From: Clostridium sp031626875 | GTDB lineage: Bacteria > Bacillota > Clostridia > Clostridiales > Clostridiaceae | Direction: 5' to 3' | Assembly (NCBI RefSeq): GCF_031626875.1 | Contig: NZ_JANDMF010000027.1 | Location: forward strand, 12,440 to 76,439 | DNA length: 64,000 nucleotides | In this document: one piece after another, positions 17,672 through 26,313 of the stretch | Position numbering within the stretch: the stretch's first letter is position 1 | How the letters are laid out: each line of letters begins with the position of its first letter | Position numbers and translations under genes: made by a program | The notes under the pieces: model-generated | The model's input: only the letters and a program-made list of their open reading frames with translations | What the model was told of the DNA's origin: nothing | The model's database searches: none

Positions 17672-18355
17672 CTATTTCTCCTTTACTATTATTAAAGAAT
17701 AATAACTTGAATCATCTTTAATATCATTTATATCTCTATATACTTTTTCATTTTCCATACCACAATTTTCAATCATAACTGCATTACATTTTACACTATT
17801 TAAAATTTCTCTAACCTCATTCATCTTTTTACCTGATTTCATAAGTACCTTTGTCCCTGGTAAACTAAGAGCATCACTAATTTGGTAAGATGCTGGAATT
17901 ACATGAAGTTCATCAGAGTTTTCTACTAACCCCTCATTTATCCTAGCTGCTGCTGCACAAAAAGAAGGAATTCCACTTATTATCTCGGTATCATAACCTT
18001 CTCCCAAAACAAGCCTATGAATATATAAATATGTAGAATAAATTGTTGGGTCCCCTAAAGTTATAAATGAAATTTTCTTTCCCTGATTAAGCTTTTCTAT
18101 AATAGCTTTAGCCCCTTCTTCATGGCTCTTTTTTAATATATTTTTATCCTTTGTCATAGGCATTGATATGTAAAGTATTTCTTTTTCTTCTAAACTTGGT
18201 ACAGATTGAACTGCTATTTTATATGCAACACATCTTTCTTTCTTAGTGCTTGGAATAGCAATAATATCACTACTTTCTAATATTTTTACAGCCTTTAATG
18301 TAAGTAATTCTGGATCTCCTGGTCCTACTCCAACTCCATATAATTTTCCTTCCAT
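17672..18355 (-). CDS. cbiL: Cobalt-precorrin-2 C20-methyltransferase
   Basis: CbiL methylates C20 of cobalt-precorrin-2 and is the first ring methylation of the anaerobic route. It has GVGVGPGDPELLTLKAVKIL, FITLGDPTIYSTY and SGIPSFCAAAARI. Its 227 residues are normal. A 150-base gap with strong hairpins separates it from cbiD. Confidence 0.95.
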   Translation of the reverse strand: MEGKLYGVGVGPGDPELLTLKAVKILESSDIIAIPSTKKERCVAYKIAVQSVPSLEEKEILYISMPMTKDKNILKKSHEEGAKAIIEKLNQGKKISFITLGDPTIYSTYLYIHRLVLGEGYDTEIISGIPSFCAAAARINEGLVENSDELHVIPASYQISDALSLPGTKVLMKSGKKMNEVREILNSVKCNAVMIENCGMENEKVYRDINDIKDDSSYYSLIIVKEK

Positions 18356-18366
18356 TACTTTTGTTC

Positions 18367-18474
18367 CCCCTCATCTGAGGCATATTCCAGAAAATAATAA
18401 GTCAGCATGCTGGTCTATTTTCTGTCATACTTTGTCAGCATGTTCACCTAATAGCCCACTATTAGGTGAACATA
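18367..18474 (-). other. Structured spacer between cbiD and cbiL
   Basis: Three hairpins stand in a row. CCTCA/TGAGG lies at 18369-18380. CAGAAAATA/TATTTTCTG flanks the palindrome CAGCATGCTG at about 18390-18424. A perfect 15-base stem (18440-18454 with 18459-18473, loop of four) follows. There is no T run, so simple termination is unlikely. RNA processing or stability control inside the operon is a guess. Confidence 0.6.
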
Positions 18475-18505
18475 CTTCCTTGTCTGACAAAAAATATACA
18501 TCGCA

Positions 18506-19666
18506 TCAGAGCCTTATTATTTCCCTCCATATGCCTAATTTATTTAATATTTCTTTTACATCTTTTGTTTCTCCAAGAAGCCCATGTTCATTAGAAAACA
18601 TTATAGCTCCTACTAATAGTCTTTTATCTGCCCTTTTATTTAAATAAAAATCTATCTTCTCCATTACAAGATTCATAGTTTCATTCTTAATTTTTCCCTC
18701 TTCAAGGATATTCAAAGCTTCATCTGTAGTTATGCATCCCATAACTTTCTTTAAGAGGCTACCTTCCCCCCCTGTTAAAAGAGCATTTGCAGTAATTATC
18801 TCCATCCTGGCATCTGCATTTTTAGAATGGGTGTTCATAATGCCTCCAGCCAGTTTAATAAGCTTTCCAATATGACCAATAAGCAAAATTCCTTTAAGAT
18901 TAAACTCATTAGCTATATCTATAGTATCTCCAATAAAATTGCTACATTTAACAGATTTGCTTATATTAATTTTCATATTATTATGTAAAAAGTTTTCACC
19001 ATAATTTCCTGGAGTAACTACTAAATATTCAGTTCCATTAGCTGCTAACTGTTTAATTTCTACTCTAATGGTATCAATAAGTGCTGCTTCACTCATAGGC
19101 TCAACTATACCTGTTGTTCCTAAAATAGAGATTCCACCTACTATACCCAGTCTAGGATTAAAAGTTTTTTCAGCTATTTTTTCACCCTCTGGAATAGAAA
19201 CCTCCACATCTATACCACCTTGATAGTCATTTTCCTCACAAATTTCCTTAACTGCATTATGAATCATACTATATGGAACTTTATTAATAGCTGCACTACC
19301 AACTGGACATTCTAATCCTTTTCTTGTTACCCTTCCTACTCCAATGCCTCCATCTATAACTATTTTTTCACAAGTATTTTGGGACACTTTAGCATAAACT
19401 AACATTCCATGAGTAACATCAGGATCATCTCCACTGTCTTTTTTAATAGCACACTTTACATAATCTTTGCCTTTTTCTATCTCTAATACTTGTAAGTTTA
19501 GTAGCATTCCCTTGGGTGTCATAAGTTCAATATTGTTTATTAAATTATTTCTTAAAAGCATTATAGTAGCTGCTTTAGCTGCTGCTGCTGCACAAGATCC
19601 TGTTGTATATCCATATTTTAGTCTTTTATTATTTTTGTATATGTACTTTTCATCATCTTTTACCAT
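18506..19666 (-). CDS. cbiD: Cobalt-precorrin-5B C1-methyltransferase
   Basis: CbiD methylates C1 in the anaerobic pathway. The family start KRLKYGYTTGSCAAAAAKAA is clear, and KDSGDDPDVTHG, RKGLECPVGSAAIN, GGISILGTTGIVEPMSE and LLIGHIGKLIKLAGG are all present. Its 386 residues are normal. It is the first gene behind the cobalamin riboswitch and terminator. Confidence 0.96.
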   Translation of the reverse strand: MVKDDEKYIYKNNKRLKYGYTTGSCAAAAAKAATIMLLRNNLINNIELMTPKGMLLNLQVLEIEKGKDYVKCAIKKDSGDDPDVTHGMLVYAKVSQNTCEKIVIDGGIGVGRVTRKGLECPVGSAAINKVPYSMIHNAVKEICEENDYQGGIDVEVSIPEGEKIAEKTFNPRLGIVGGISILGTTGIVEPMSEAALIDTIRVEIKQLAANGTEYLVVTPGNYGENFLHNNMKINISKSVKCSNFIGDTIDIANEFNLKGILLIGHIGKLIKLAGGIMNTHSKNADARMEIITANALLTGGEGSLLKKVMGCITTDEALNILEEGKIKNETMNLVMEKIDFYLNKRADKRLLVGAIMFSNEHGLLGETKDVKEILNKLGIWREIIRL

Positions 19667-19696
19667 ATCACACTACCTATACTCAAAATATTTTTA

Positions 19697-19758
19697 TAAA
19701 AAAATACCATTGCCCTTTAATATAAGACTAAATCTAATATTAATTAGGTCAATGGTAT
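19697..19758 (-). terminator. Riboswitch-linked intrinsic terminator before cbiD
   Basis: The stem ATACCATTG/CAATGGTAT (19750-19758 with 19704-19712, minus strand) is followed by seven T (19698-19704). It lies about 30 bases before the cbiD start, as expected for the off-state of a transcription-terminating riboswitch. Confidence 0.85.
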
Positions 19759-19839
19759 TATATGTATGAGAGCTATATTCTCCAAAATTGTATTACAAAA
19801 AAGTGGTATATCCACATCTCTTTGTATAAATTTAAACAT

Positions 19840-20056
19840 ATAACTCCGGTAACCGCAGGGTTATTGAATAAAATACAAGCAGGTATTCTGGCTTATAGAT
19901 CATCATATGAACTTACCTTCCCAAGAAATTTTTCAAAGTGGTCTAAAAATTAGCTCATACTCCTTATTTACAGCAACGGACTTGCGTGGGATTTACACCC
20001 AACTTCCCTATTAATCTATTGAACTTGCATTCCATACTAATTAAGGAACATGAAAA
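19840..20056 (-). promoter_or_regulatory. Cobalamin riboswitch
   Basis: On the minus strand the AdoCbl riboswitch core can be followed: AATAGGGAAG, GGGTGTAAATCCCACGC, the B12-box-like AGTCCGTTGCTGTAA, CTTGGGAAGGTAAG, GATGATCTATAAGCCAGAATACCTGC, and a final hairpin with GGTTACC. It sits between the promoter and the terminator ahead of cbiD and should shut down the operon when adenosylcobalamin is plentiful. The exact ends are estimates. Confidence 0.92.
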
Positions 20057-20057
20057 T

Positions 20058-20189
20058 AAATAACGAGTCCAAATTTGCCATGAATATTTTTCATCAGTCA
20101 AGGAAGCAGATTGGTCTCATAGCTGGCTATTAGGGCAACCTGCTGACACAGGATGATGGAAAATAGTCTGGCAGATTGACTTGTTATTT
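20058..20189 (-). repeat. 132-base imperfect palindrome upstream of the riboswitch
   Basis: The ends AAATAACAAGTC and GACTCGTTATTT (minus strand) pair with one mismatch. Pairing continues inward through AATCTGCC/GGCAAATT, ATTTTCCATC/GATGAAAAAT, GTCA/TGAC and GCAGGTTG/CAATCTGC to a small loop around 20125. The result is one long rod-like hairpin in the 5' UTR. It could be an extra regulatory RNA or a MITE-like insertion. Confidence 0.7.
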
Positions 20190-20204
20190 TTTGATTGTCC
20201 CTTA

Positions 20205-20268
20205 AGTATAGTTTATACTAAATTTATTCTTTTTATTTGATTATAGTATTGAATTTATACTACGTCAA
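20205..20268 (-). promoter_or_regulatory. Promoter of the cbi operon
   Basis: TTGACG (20263-20268), 17 bases, then TATAAT (20240-20245) on the minus strand is a near-consensus vegetative promoter. About 20 bases downstream lies the inverted repeat AGTATA-gtt-TATACT (20205-20219), a possible operator. The transcript leader would be about 560 bases long. Confidence 0.8.
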
Positions 20269-20276
20269 TGTGAATC

Positions 20277-21185
20277 TTAATTCTTTGTCTTCTTGCTCTT
20301 AGTGTCCTCTTTAGTTTTTTTATCTGAATAAACATATACTTTTTTACCATCTGAGTAAGCCCTTACTGTTCCATTCAAATCTGTTCTAAATACTTTTTTA
20401 GATTTTAATTTTTTTAATGTACTATCTGTTGGATGTCCATACTTATTATCCTTTCCAACACTTATTATGGCATATGTTGGACTTACCTTTTTCAAAAAGT
20501 TATTACTTGTAGAACTATTGCTTCCATGATGCCCAACCTTCAACACATCAGTACTTACATCCAATCCATTTTTAAGAATTTCACTTTCACTTAACTCTTC
20601 AGCATCTCCCATAAATAAAAATGAATTACTTCCATACGTTACTTTAACTACTATAGAATAGTCATTTAATTCTTTATAATTATCTCCATTTGGTGCTAAA
20701 AAAGTTAACTTAGCCTTTCCTACATTTATCTCTTCACCAACTTTTGGAGCCTTCATTTGAAGATTTTTCTTTTTAAGTGAATTAACCATATTTTCAAAAG
20801 TTTTTGTATTTGTTGTTATCTTAGGAGCATAAAAAGTTCCTACGTTCATCTCATCAATGACTTTATCCATTCCTCCAATATGGTCCTCATGAGGATGAGT
20901 TGCTATTATGTAATCTAAAGTTGTAACACCTAATTTTTTCAAATAATAATATGCATCATCTTTATTATCTCCAGCATCTATCAAAATGTTTTTCCCATCT
21001 ACTTGAATTAATTCAGAATCGCCTTGTCCAACATCAATATAATGTATTACTAAGTCACTATTTGAATCAACTTTTGCAGAAATATCCTCTTCATTACTAA
21101 AATTACTGCTTGTCCCACATGAGGTTATAAATACTGAAAATAGAACCATTATTAATAGAGATAGTATTTTTTTTACCTTTTTCAT
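20277..21185 (-). CDS. ComEC-type metallo-beta-lactamase-fold lipoprotein
   Basis: About 302 residues from the ATG at 21185, which follows AGGAGGAG; a longer frame to 21239 has no such site. A lipoprotein signal ends at SVFITSC (Cys23). The metallo-beta-lactamase fold follows: YIDVGQGDSELIQ, then the metal motif HPHEDH (residues 97-102), MGDAEELSE and KVGHHGSNSS. Such proteins resemble the extracellular hydrolase domain of ComEC and may degrade DNA or another phosphodiester outside the membrane; this one has no channel domain. It stands alone. Confidence 0.85.
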   Translation of the reverse strand: MKKVKKILSLLIMVLFSVFITSCGTSSNFSNEEDISAKVDSNSDLVIHYIDVGQGDSELIQVDGKNILIDAGDNKDDAYYYLKKLGVTTLDYIIATHPHEDHIGGMDKVIDEMNVGTFYAPKITTNTKTFENMVNSLKKKNLQMKAPKVGEEINVGKAKLTFLAPNGDNYKELNDYSIVVKVTYGSNSFLFMGDAEELSESEILKNGLDVSTDVLKVGHHGSNSSTSNNFLKKVSPTYAIISVGKDNKYGHPTDSTLKKLKSKKVFRTDLNGTVRAYSDGKKVYVYSDKKTKEDTKSKKTKN

Positions 21186-21272
21186 AAGTCTCCTCCTTCT
21201 TAACATGCTATATTTTAACATAAACAACAATTCTATCAAAATCTAAATTACCCTAATGATAATTTATCAACT

Positions 21273-21308
21273 AAAAAAATCGTAATTATTACTAAATACG
21301 ATTTTTTA
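21273..21308 (-). terminator. Terminator of the cation efflux gene
   Basis: An 11-base stem AAAAAATCGTA/TACGATTTTTT (21274-21284 with 21297-21307) has a T-rich 3' side on the minus strand. It lies 15 bases past the stop at 21323. Confidence 0.8.
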
Positions 21309-21322
21309 TAGTTATTTATTAT

Positions 21323-22234
21323 TTAATCATTTTTACAATTTGTTTTATTTGAATAGTTACACTCACCACAACCACTTGTACATGATTCTAAGTGTATCAT
21401 AACTTCAGTCTTTTTTAATGAAGATTCTAAATCATATTCTATTTTATCACATATATCATGAGCTGATTTTACAGACATATTCTCTGGAAATACCAGATGC
21501 AAATCAATATACTTTATATTTCCCGATTTTCTTGTTCTTAAATTATGAAAATCACAATATATTGAACTATATTTAGCAATAGAACTCTCTATTCTTTTAA
21601 TTTCTTGATCAGATAATTTATAATCTAATAAAGGATTAAATGCAGATTTCAAAAGATCAAATGCTTCTTTTAATATAAATAAAGCTACTAAAATTGCAAC
21701 TACAGGATCTAAAAAATCAAGTTTTGTTACCCATATAAGTAATAGTCCAACACCAACACCTAAAGCCGTATATACATCAGTTTTTAAATGAAGAGCATCA
21801 GCCTCTAATGCTACTGAATCTTCTTGCTTAGCTACTTTATATAATTTTCTTGAAACAATAAAATTAACAGCAGCAGAAATGAACATAACAATAAATCCAA
21901 GAGCAAATGATCCAACTTCCTCACTAGGAGATATAATCTTTTTAACTGATTCATATATTATCCATATTGAAGCCACAAAAATTAATAACGCTTCTATAAC
22001 CCCAGAAATATTTTCAACCTTTCCATGTCCATAAGGATGATTTTCATCTGCAGGCATATCTGATATTCTAACTGAAAAGAAGGCAATTATAGCTGCTATT
22101 AAATCCATGGTGGAATGAATAGCTTCAGATATTATACTTACAGAACCTGTTATAGTTCCTACAGCTAACTTCATAGCTATTAAAATTGTATTTGACATTA
22201 CTGAAAGTCTTGCAACCTTTGTTTTATTATTCAT
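21323..22234 (-). CDS. Cation diffusion facilitator family transporter
   Basis: About 303 residues from the ATG at 22234, behind GGGAGAGG; the longer frame to 22318 looks like read-through of the leader. Six membrane segments carry the metal-site blocks AIHSTMDLIAAIIAF, DENHPYGHGKVENISG and ALEADALHLKTDVYTALG. A cytoplasmic C-terminal domain ends in a Cys/His tail (ESCTSGCGECNY). The family exports Zn, Fe or Mn by proton antiport. The substrate is not clear. Confidence 0.93.
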   Translation of the reverse strand: MNNKTKVARLSVMSNTILIAMKLAVGTITGSVSIISEAIHSTMDLIAAIIAFFSVRISDMPADENHPYGHGKVENISGVIEALLIFVASIWIIYESVKKIISPSEEVGSFALGFIVMFISAAVNFIVSRKLYKVAKQEDSVALEADALHLKTDVYTALGVGVGLLLIWVTKLDFLDPVVAILVALFILKEAFDLLKSAFNPLLDYKLSDQEIKRIESSIAKYSSIYCDFHNLRTRKSGNIKYIDLHLVFPENMSVKSAHDICDKIEYDLESSLKKTEVMIHLESCTSGCGECNYSNKTNCKND

Positions 22235-22487
22235 CAAAACCTCTCCCAAAATTTTACTTATATTCTCATTTGAAATATTTATTAGACTAATAATAATCCA
22301 TAATCCCTTTAAAGTCAACGATTAGTTTTATGAAGTTTATTATCAATTGATATTAATAGTTACTACTGTAAAATTTAATTTCTAATTTACAAATATAAGA
22401 AATATTAATATTAAGTTTTCCCCTATTATTTCATAAGTATAACCTATTTTATTAAAGTTAGAAGATTTATTAACTTTTGTACATACT

Positions 22488-22550
22488 AAAAAAGAAGACT
22501 AAAACCTTTATTCTAATTATTTTTTCACTCAATAATTAAAGTTTTATTCA
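22488..22550 (-). terminator. Probable terminator of the M15 peptidase gene
   Basis: An imperfect inverted repeat (AAAACTTTAATTATT with AATAATTAGAATAAAGGTTTT) is followed by TCTTCTTTTTT on the minus strand, about 30 bases past the gene. The surrounding 260 bases hold no ORF. Confidence 0.5.
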
Positions 22551-22578
22551 TCACAATTATATTTTAAATAAATAACAT

Positions 22579-23421
22579 TTATCGGAAAGGTCTTGCCCCT
22601 TCTAAAAGTTGCTCTGTGCTTAATCCAAAAGTATATTGAAAATGTGGTCTATCTACAAGTTTGATTGCATAAGAGGTCCAATTACCTCCCCATTCTAACC
22701 CTACTTTCTGTCCCAGAACACCCATTTTATTAAATTCATTTATATCATTCCAATTAATTCTACCATTTTCTACTGGGACACAATCAAATGCTAATCCCCA
22801 GTTATGATATGAATCTCCTCCCTGGGCATTAGTTACTATATTTCCTGCAGCAGTTCTCCCTTGAGCATACAGTACATCCTGCCTATCCCAACTTCTAAAG
22901 GCTTCTACTACAGCAACATTTAGTCCATTAATACTACATAAATTAAAAAATTGTTGTGCTAATAATGCTACATATGGATTTAATGAGTTTAAGTCTAATG
23001 AACTTGGACGTTTACTATAATCATCTAAAGGATTATGGTTAAATAATTGCTGTCTTGTTCTTGGACCTAAAACCCCATTCATTTCAAGCCTATTGGCACT
23101 TTGAAATCTAGCTACAGCATTTGCAGTTTTCGGGCCAAATATGCCATCTGGAACAACAGGAATTAAATATATAAAATTTAGTTGTTCTTGTATCTTCTTA
23201 ACCTCTGCTAATAAAACGCTCCAAGTAATTGGTCCAACAATACCATCTCCTATTAACTTGTGTTCAACCTGAAAATCTCTTACTACCTCATCAGTTAATA
23301 AGTCGAATACACCTGTAACTTGAAGACTATTATATCTATAATTTAATCCATATAAATTCATCTGAAGTATTCTCACCGAGGTTCCCCCATAATATAATCT
23401 TAGAGTGGGCAATGTAGGCAT
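22579..23421 (-). CDS. M15-family peptidase with two peptidoglycan-binding domains
   Basis: The 280-residue protein has two PG_binding_1 repeats (about 8-70 and 71-120). The second contains PDGIFGPKTANAVARFQ. A LAS/M15 D-Ala-D-Ala (or L-Ala-D-Glu) carboxypeptidase domain follows, with the zinc blocks GGDSYHNWGLAFDC and EWGGNW...RPHFQY. There is no signal peptide, as in phage endolysins or spore-compartment lysins. No phage genes are near. It stands alone with a GGAGAG site before the ATG. Confidence 0.88.
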   Translation of the reverse strand: MPTLPTLRLYYGGTSVRILQMNLYGLNYRYNSLQVTGVFDLLTDEVVRDFQVEHKLIGDGIVGPITWSVLLAEVKKIQEQLNFIYLIPVVPDGIFGPKTANAVARFQSANRLEMNGVLGPRTRQQLFNHNPLDDYSKRPSSLDLNSLNPYVALLAQQFFNLCSINGLNVAVVEAFRSWDRQDVLYAQGRTAAGNIVTNAQGGDSYHNWGLAFDCVPVENGRINWNDINEFNKMGVLGQKVGLEWGGNWTSYAIKLVDRPHFQYTFGLSTEQLLEGARPFR

Positions 23422-23488
23422 TAAATCTCTCCTAAAAAAGTATTTTCAAACCTATGTTATGTTACTATTAAATATTTTGTGCAAAAGT

Positions 23489-23521
23489 TTACCTACCATT
23501 TTTATTTTCAATGGTAGGTAT
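23489..23521 (-). terminator. Terminator of the nitroreductase gene
   Basis: A perfect 11-base stem TACCTACCATT/AATGGTAGGTA (23490-23500 with 23510-23520) lies 17 bases past the stop and leads into AACTTTTG on the minus strand. Confidence 0.75.
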
Positions 23522-23537
23522 AACTCTAAAATGTTGA

Positions 23538-24278
23538 TTATTTAATTTTTAATCCTTGTTTATTAATAGCATCTTTAACTTTAGGATAATAAACTGATTG
23601 ATAAACCCTTGAAGTAAAAGTACTCCAATTTGTTTCTTGCTCAGCTCTTCCAATTTCATTTAAATATTTATTCATTTGTTCATCATAAACATTAACTGAA
23701 TCTTCAACAGCTTTTATATCATAACTTTCATCATGCTTAAAACTTTCAAAAGGAACTCTAGGTTTTTTATGTGATTCATCAGCTGGATATCCAACTACTA
23801 ATCCTACCATTGGAAAAGTATACTTAGGTAATCCTAAGAGTTCTATAACTTCTTCTGGATTTTTTCTGATACCACCAATAGGTACTGTGCCAAGTCCAAG
23901 GGATTCGGCAGCAACAACAGAAGCTCCTAAAGCTATTCCAACATCTGTAGCTCCTGCAAGAATACCCTCTATATCTTCATGAATTACCTGCTTCATACCA
24001 GTTTTTTCACCTGCAAGATAAGTTCTATAAAAATCCATCACAAATACTAAGAATACTGGAGCTTTTGCAACATATTCTTGATTACCAACAAGTTCTGCTA
24101 ATTTTTCTCTCTTCTTTTTATCTCTTACAACTATAACAGATGTTTGTTGTCCATTGATTGAGTTAGGCATAGCCTGAGCACTTTTAACAATTTCATCGAT
24201 TAATTCATTTGAAACCTCTTTATCTAGATATTGTCTTATTGATCTATGATTTTTTATTGTTTCTATTGTATTATTCAT
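23538..24278 (-). CDS. FMN-dependent nitroreductase family protein
   Basis: The 246-residue protein fits the NfsA/FRP-like group. It opens with TIKNHRSIRQYLDKEV (FMN phosphate contact), then QAMPNSINGQQTSV and the block ESLGLGTVPIGGIRKNPEEV, with PKVKDAINKQGLKIK at the end. It likely reduces nitro compounds or quinones with NAD(P)H. The neighbour DUF1304 gene upstream may share its transcript. Confidence 0.9.
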   Translation of the reverse strand: MNNTIETIKNHRSIRQYLDKEVSNELIDEIVKSAQAMPNSINGQQTSVIVVRDKKKREKLAELVGNQEYVAKAPVFLVFVMDFYRTYLAGEKTGMKQVIHEDIEGILAGATDVGIALGASVVAAESLGLGTVPIGGIRKNPEEVIELLGLPKYTFPMVGLVVGYPADESHKKPRVPFESFKHDESYDIKAVEDSVNVYDEQMNKYLNEIGRAEQETNWSTFTSRVYQSVYYPKVKDAINKQGLKIK

Positions 24279-24383
24279 AATTAAATATCCTCCTAGTTTA
24301 AATTATTTTATATAGTGCAATTTACTTTGTAAATTGTTATTTTTAAATTTATATGTTATATCATCATAATTATTTATAACTAA

Positions 24384-24755
24384 TTATGATGTAGTTGAAA
24401 CTAATAGAATTATTGCTAATATGGCTAAACCACCTTGCTTTACAAGAATGTTTTTATTAGATGTAATTGCTCCATATATAGCAGCAATAATTACACATCC
24501 TAAAAAGAAAAATCTTAATTGAGTTGACATTGCTTCTGGTACAAAAAAGCTCCAAAATAATCCTGCAGCTAAGAAGCCATTATATAATCCTTGATTTGCA
24601 AACATAACTCCTACTTCTTTTCTATCAAGAAGTTTACTATCTATATTAAAAGTTCTTCTATCAACTGATGATTTAATAAAGAACATCTCAAGCAACATTA
24701 TAAAAACATGTTCAACCGCTACTGCAATGACTAAAATATCTGAGATAGCCTTCAT
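24384..24755 (-). CDS. DUF1304 membrane protein
   Basis: A 123-residue protein with four membrane segments that matches DUF1304. The family pattern is visible as VAVEHVFIMLLEMFF, then NQGLYNGFLAAGLFWSFF, and GCVIIAAIYGAITSNKNILVKQGG. No biochemical role is established. It lies about 100 bases upstream of the nitroreductase on the same strand, which may be coincidental. Confidence 0.85.
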   Translation of the reverse strand: MKAISDILVIAVAVEHVFIMLLEMFFIKSSVDRRTFNIDSKLLDRKEVGVMFANQGLYNGFLAAGLFWSFFVPEAMSTQLRFFFLGCVIIAAIYGAITSNKNILVKQGGLAILAIILLVSTTS

Positions 24756-25435
24756 AATATCCTCCTTTACACATTCATAATATAATTTCCTTATAAGTCT
24801 CTATCTTTTATATAAACATCTGCCTAAAATTATAAACAACAGACTTTTGTAAAAATATAACAACTAAAATTCATCTTTTTAAAGTATTAAAAATTCTGCA
24901 CAAAATTAAATTTCTTACAATCAAATTGTACTCTATTTAATTGTAGCTGTCAATATATTCTTACCTTAAAAATAATAAATAGAAACCATTAACCAAAAAG
25001 TTTATCCTCCTAGCAAAAAATGCACCTGGTTGGTGCATTTACTCTATATAAATTGAAAAGATGAACTCTCTTCAATTTCTTTATTTTCTTCTGATTGTAG
25101 TATTTCAGCATTATTATTTAAAAATTCATAATAAAATACTAACTGGTTTACTTTAAAGGTTCAATATATATATGTAAAAATGAACATAAAAGTTATAGTT
25201 TAAAAGATATATCTTTGTAAATATTGTAATTCTACCCACATTTAAGATATAATAATGATGAACACTTGTACATATATGTCCAATAGTAAAAAATTATAGA
25301 TTAGGAATTGTTTATCATACCGATAAATAGGAATTTGAAGAGTAAATTATGAATATTTTAAGAGGCTGAAAGTTATGATAATTTATCAGATACTTTCTTA
25401 AGTTAAGACTATACTAAAATAGGAGGGTAATGAAA
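24756..25435. other. Intergenic region with a minus-strand terminator and an ORF tail
   Basis: A nine-base stem AAATGCACC/GGTGCATTT (25018-25040) with six T makes a clear minus-strand terminator. Just upstream of it (about 25048-25160) an open minus-strand frame of some 37 codons ends at a stop but has no start codon. This suggests the leftover C-terminus of a deleted gene. The rest (24780-25010 and 25160-25420) is AT-rich and shows no gene. Confidence 0.5.
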
Positions 25436-25885
25436 ATGAAAATAAAAAAACTGGCGATAATTGGCCTTTGCGTGGCTCTGCTCATAACAATATTTACTGG
25501 GTGTAGCTCCACGCCGACAAGCAATGACAATGGTAGTAATACCACTAAAAAGCAAATACCTGACTTGACGGGTGAATGGAAACAAGAAAATAGTAAATCT
25601 GCTGACTCTTATCAAGTTGCGACAATAAGTGGTGATACGATTACAATTTACTGGGTAAGTGATAAGGACAATACAAAATCACTTTATTGGGCTGGTTCTT
25701 TTGATGCTCCAACAACTGCTGACGAGCCTTATTCATGGACTTCGAAAAATGACCATAGTAAAACTAAGGGTGCTTTGCTAGCTTCAAGTGATGATACTAA
25801 AACTATCAAATACCAAAACGATGAATTAAGCTATGAAGCTTCTGCTATGGGAACCACTACAACGGTTAAACTCAAAAAGCAATAA
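25436..25885 (+). CDS. Small lipoprotein, possibly acquired
   Basis: About 149 residues. The ATG at 25436 is nine bases from AGGAGGG; the in-frame ATG at 25430 is only three bases away. The signal peptide ends at the lipobox FTGCSS. The mature part has PDLTGEWKQENSK and beta-strand-like stretches ending SYEASAMGTTTTVKLKKQ. I know similar small lipoproteins only as uncharacterised. G/C-ending codons such as CTG, GCG and GGC in the first 25 codons differ from the neighbours. A strong terminator follows. Confidence 0.8.
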   Translation: MKIKKLAIIGLCVALLITIFTGCSSTPTSNDNGSNTTKKQIPDLTGEWKQENSKSADSYQVATISGDTITIYWVSDKDNTKSLYWAGSFDAPTTADEPYSWTSKNDHSKTKGALLASSDDTKTIKYQNDELSYEASAMGTTTTVKLKKQ

Positions 25886-26017
25886 TAATGACAACAAAAG
25901 AGTGGAGGGCCTTCATGCATAATCCACCAAATAAGCATAATGCTACAGTTAAATTCCAATATGTAGTGTAACTATTGAGCATGATTCTTATATTGTTCAG
26001 CAAAACTAAATAAATGT

Positions 26018-26058
26018 AAAAACCTATGCTAAAACTGATGTTAAGCATAGGTTTTTTG
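26018..26058 (+). terminator. Terminator of the lipoprotein gene
   Basis: A 13-base stem AAAAACCTATGCT/AGCATAGGTTTTT (26018-26030 with 26044-26056) has a T-rich 3' arm on the plus strand, about 130 bases past the stop. Confidence 0.8.
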
Positions 26059-26085
26059 TTGCAAAAGTTCCTGTAAAAATGTCCA

Positions 26086-26249
26086 TTATTTTTGAGTTTG
26101 CACCTCTAGTAAACCCATTATTGAATCACTGAGCTTGTAAGAAGCCTTTGACTACACCCTCAGTTAATTTTTCAGAACGCTGGTCCTGTTTTTGTACAAA
26201 TAAATACCTTTGTTCCTACTTTTATATTTTTTCGTATCGTTCCATCCAT
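26086..26249 (-). pseudogene. ywbE: Broken ywbE-like gene
   Basis: Starting at the ATG at 26249 behind AGGAG, the frame reads MDGTIRKNIKVGTKVFI. It then shifts, and the next frame continues QDQRSEKLTEGVVKGFL before more damage. YwbE proteins are about 60 residues and read as N-G-x-x-R-x-D-I-x-x-G-x-x-V followed by QRTGKLTEGIVKDIL, so the match is strong over two thirds of the gene. At least one frameshift is needed. Confidence 0.7.
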
Positions 26250-26313
26250 AATATTAATTATCTCCTATAAATTAAGCTTTTTCAACTTACCATTAATTTA
26301 AATTAATTTTCAT

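Noticed and set aside
18369..18474. Spacer hairpins considered as a cobalamin riboswitch copy
   Set aside because: None of the conserved B12 riboswitch blocks is present.
22579..23421. M15 peptidase considered as evidence of a prophage
   Set aside because: No holin, tail, capsid or integrase genes are adjacent.
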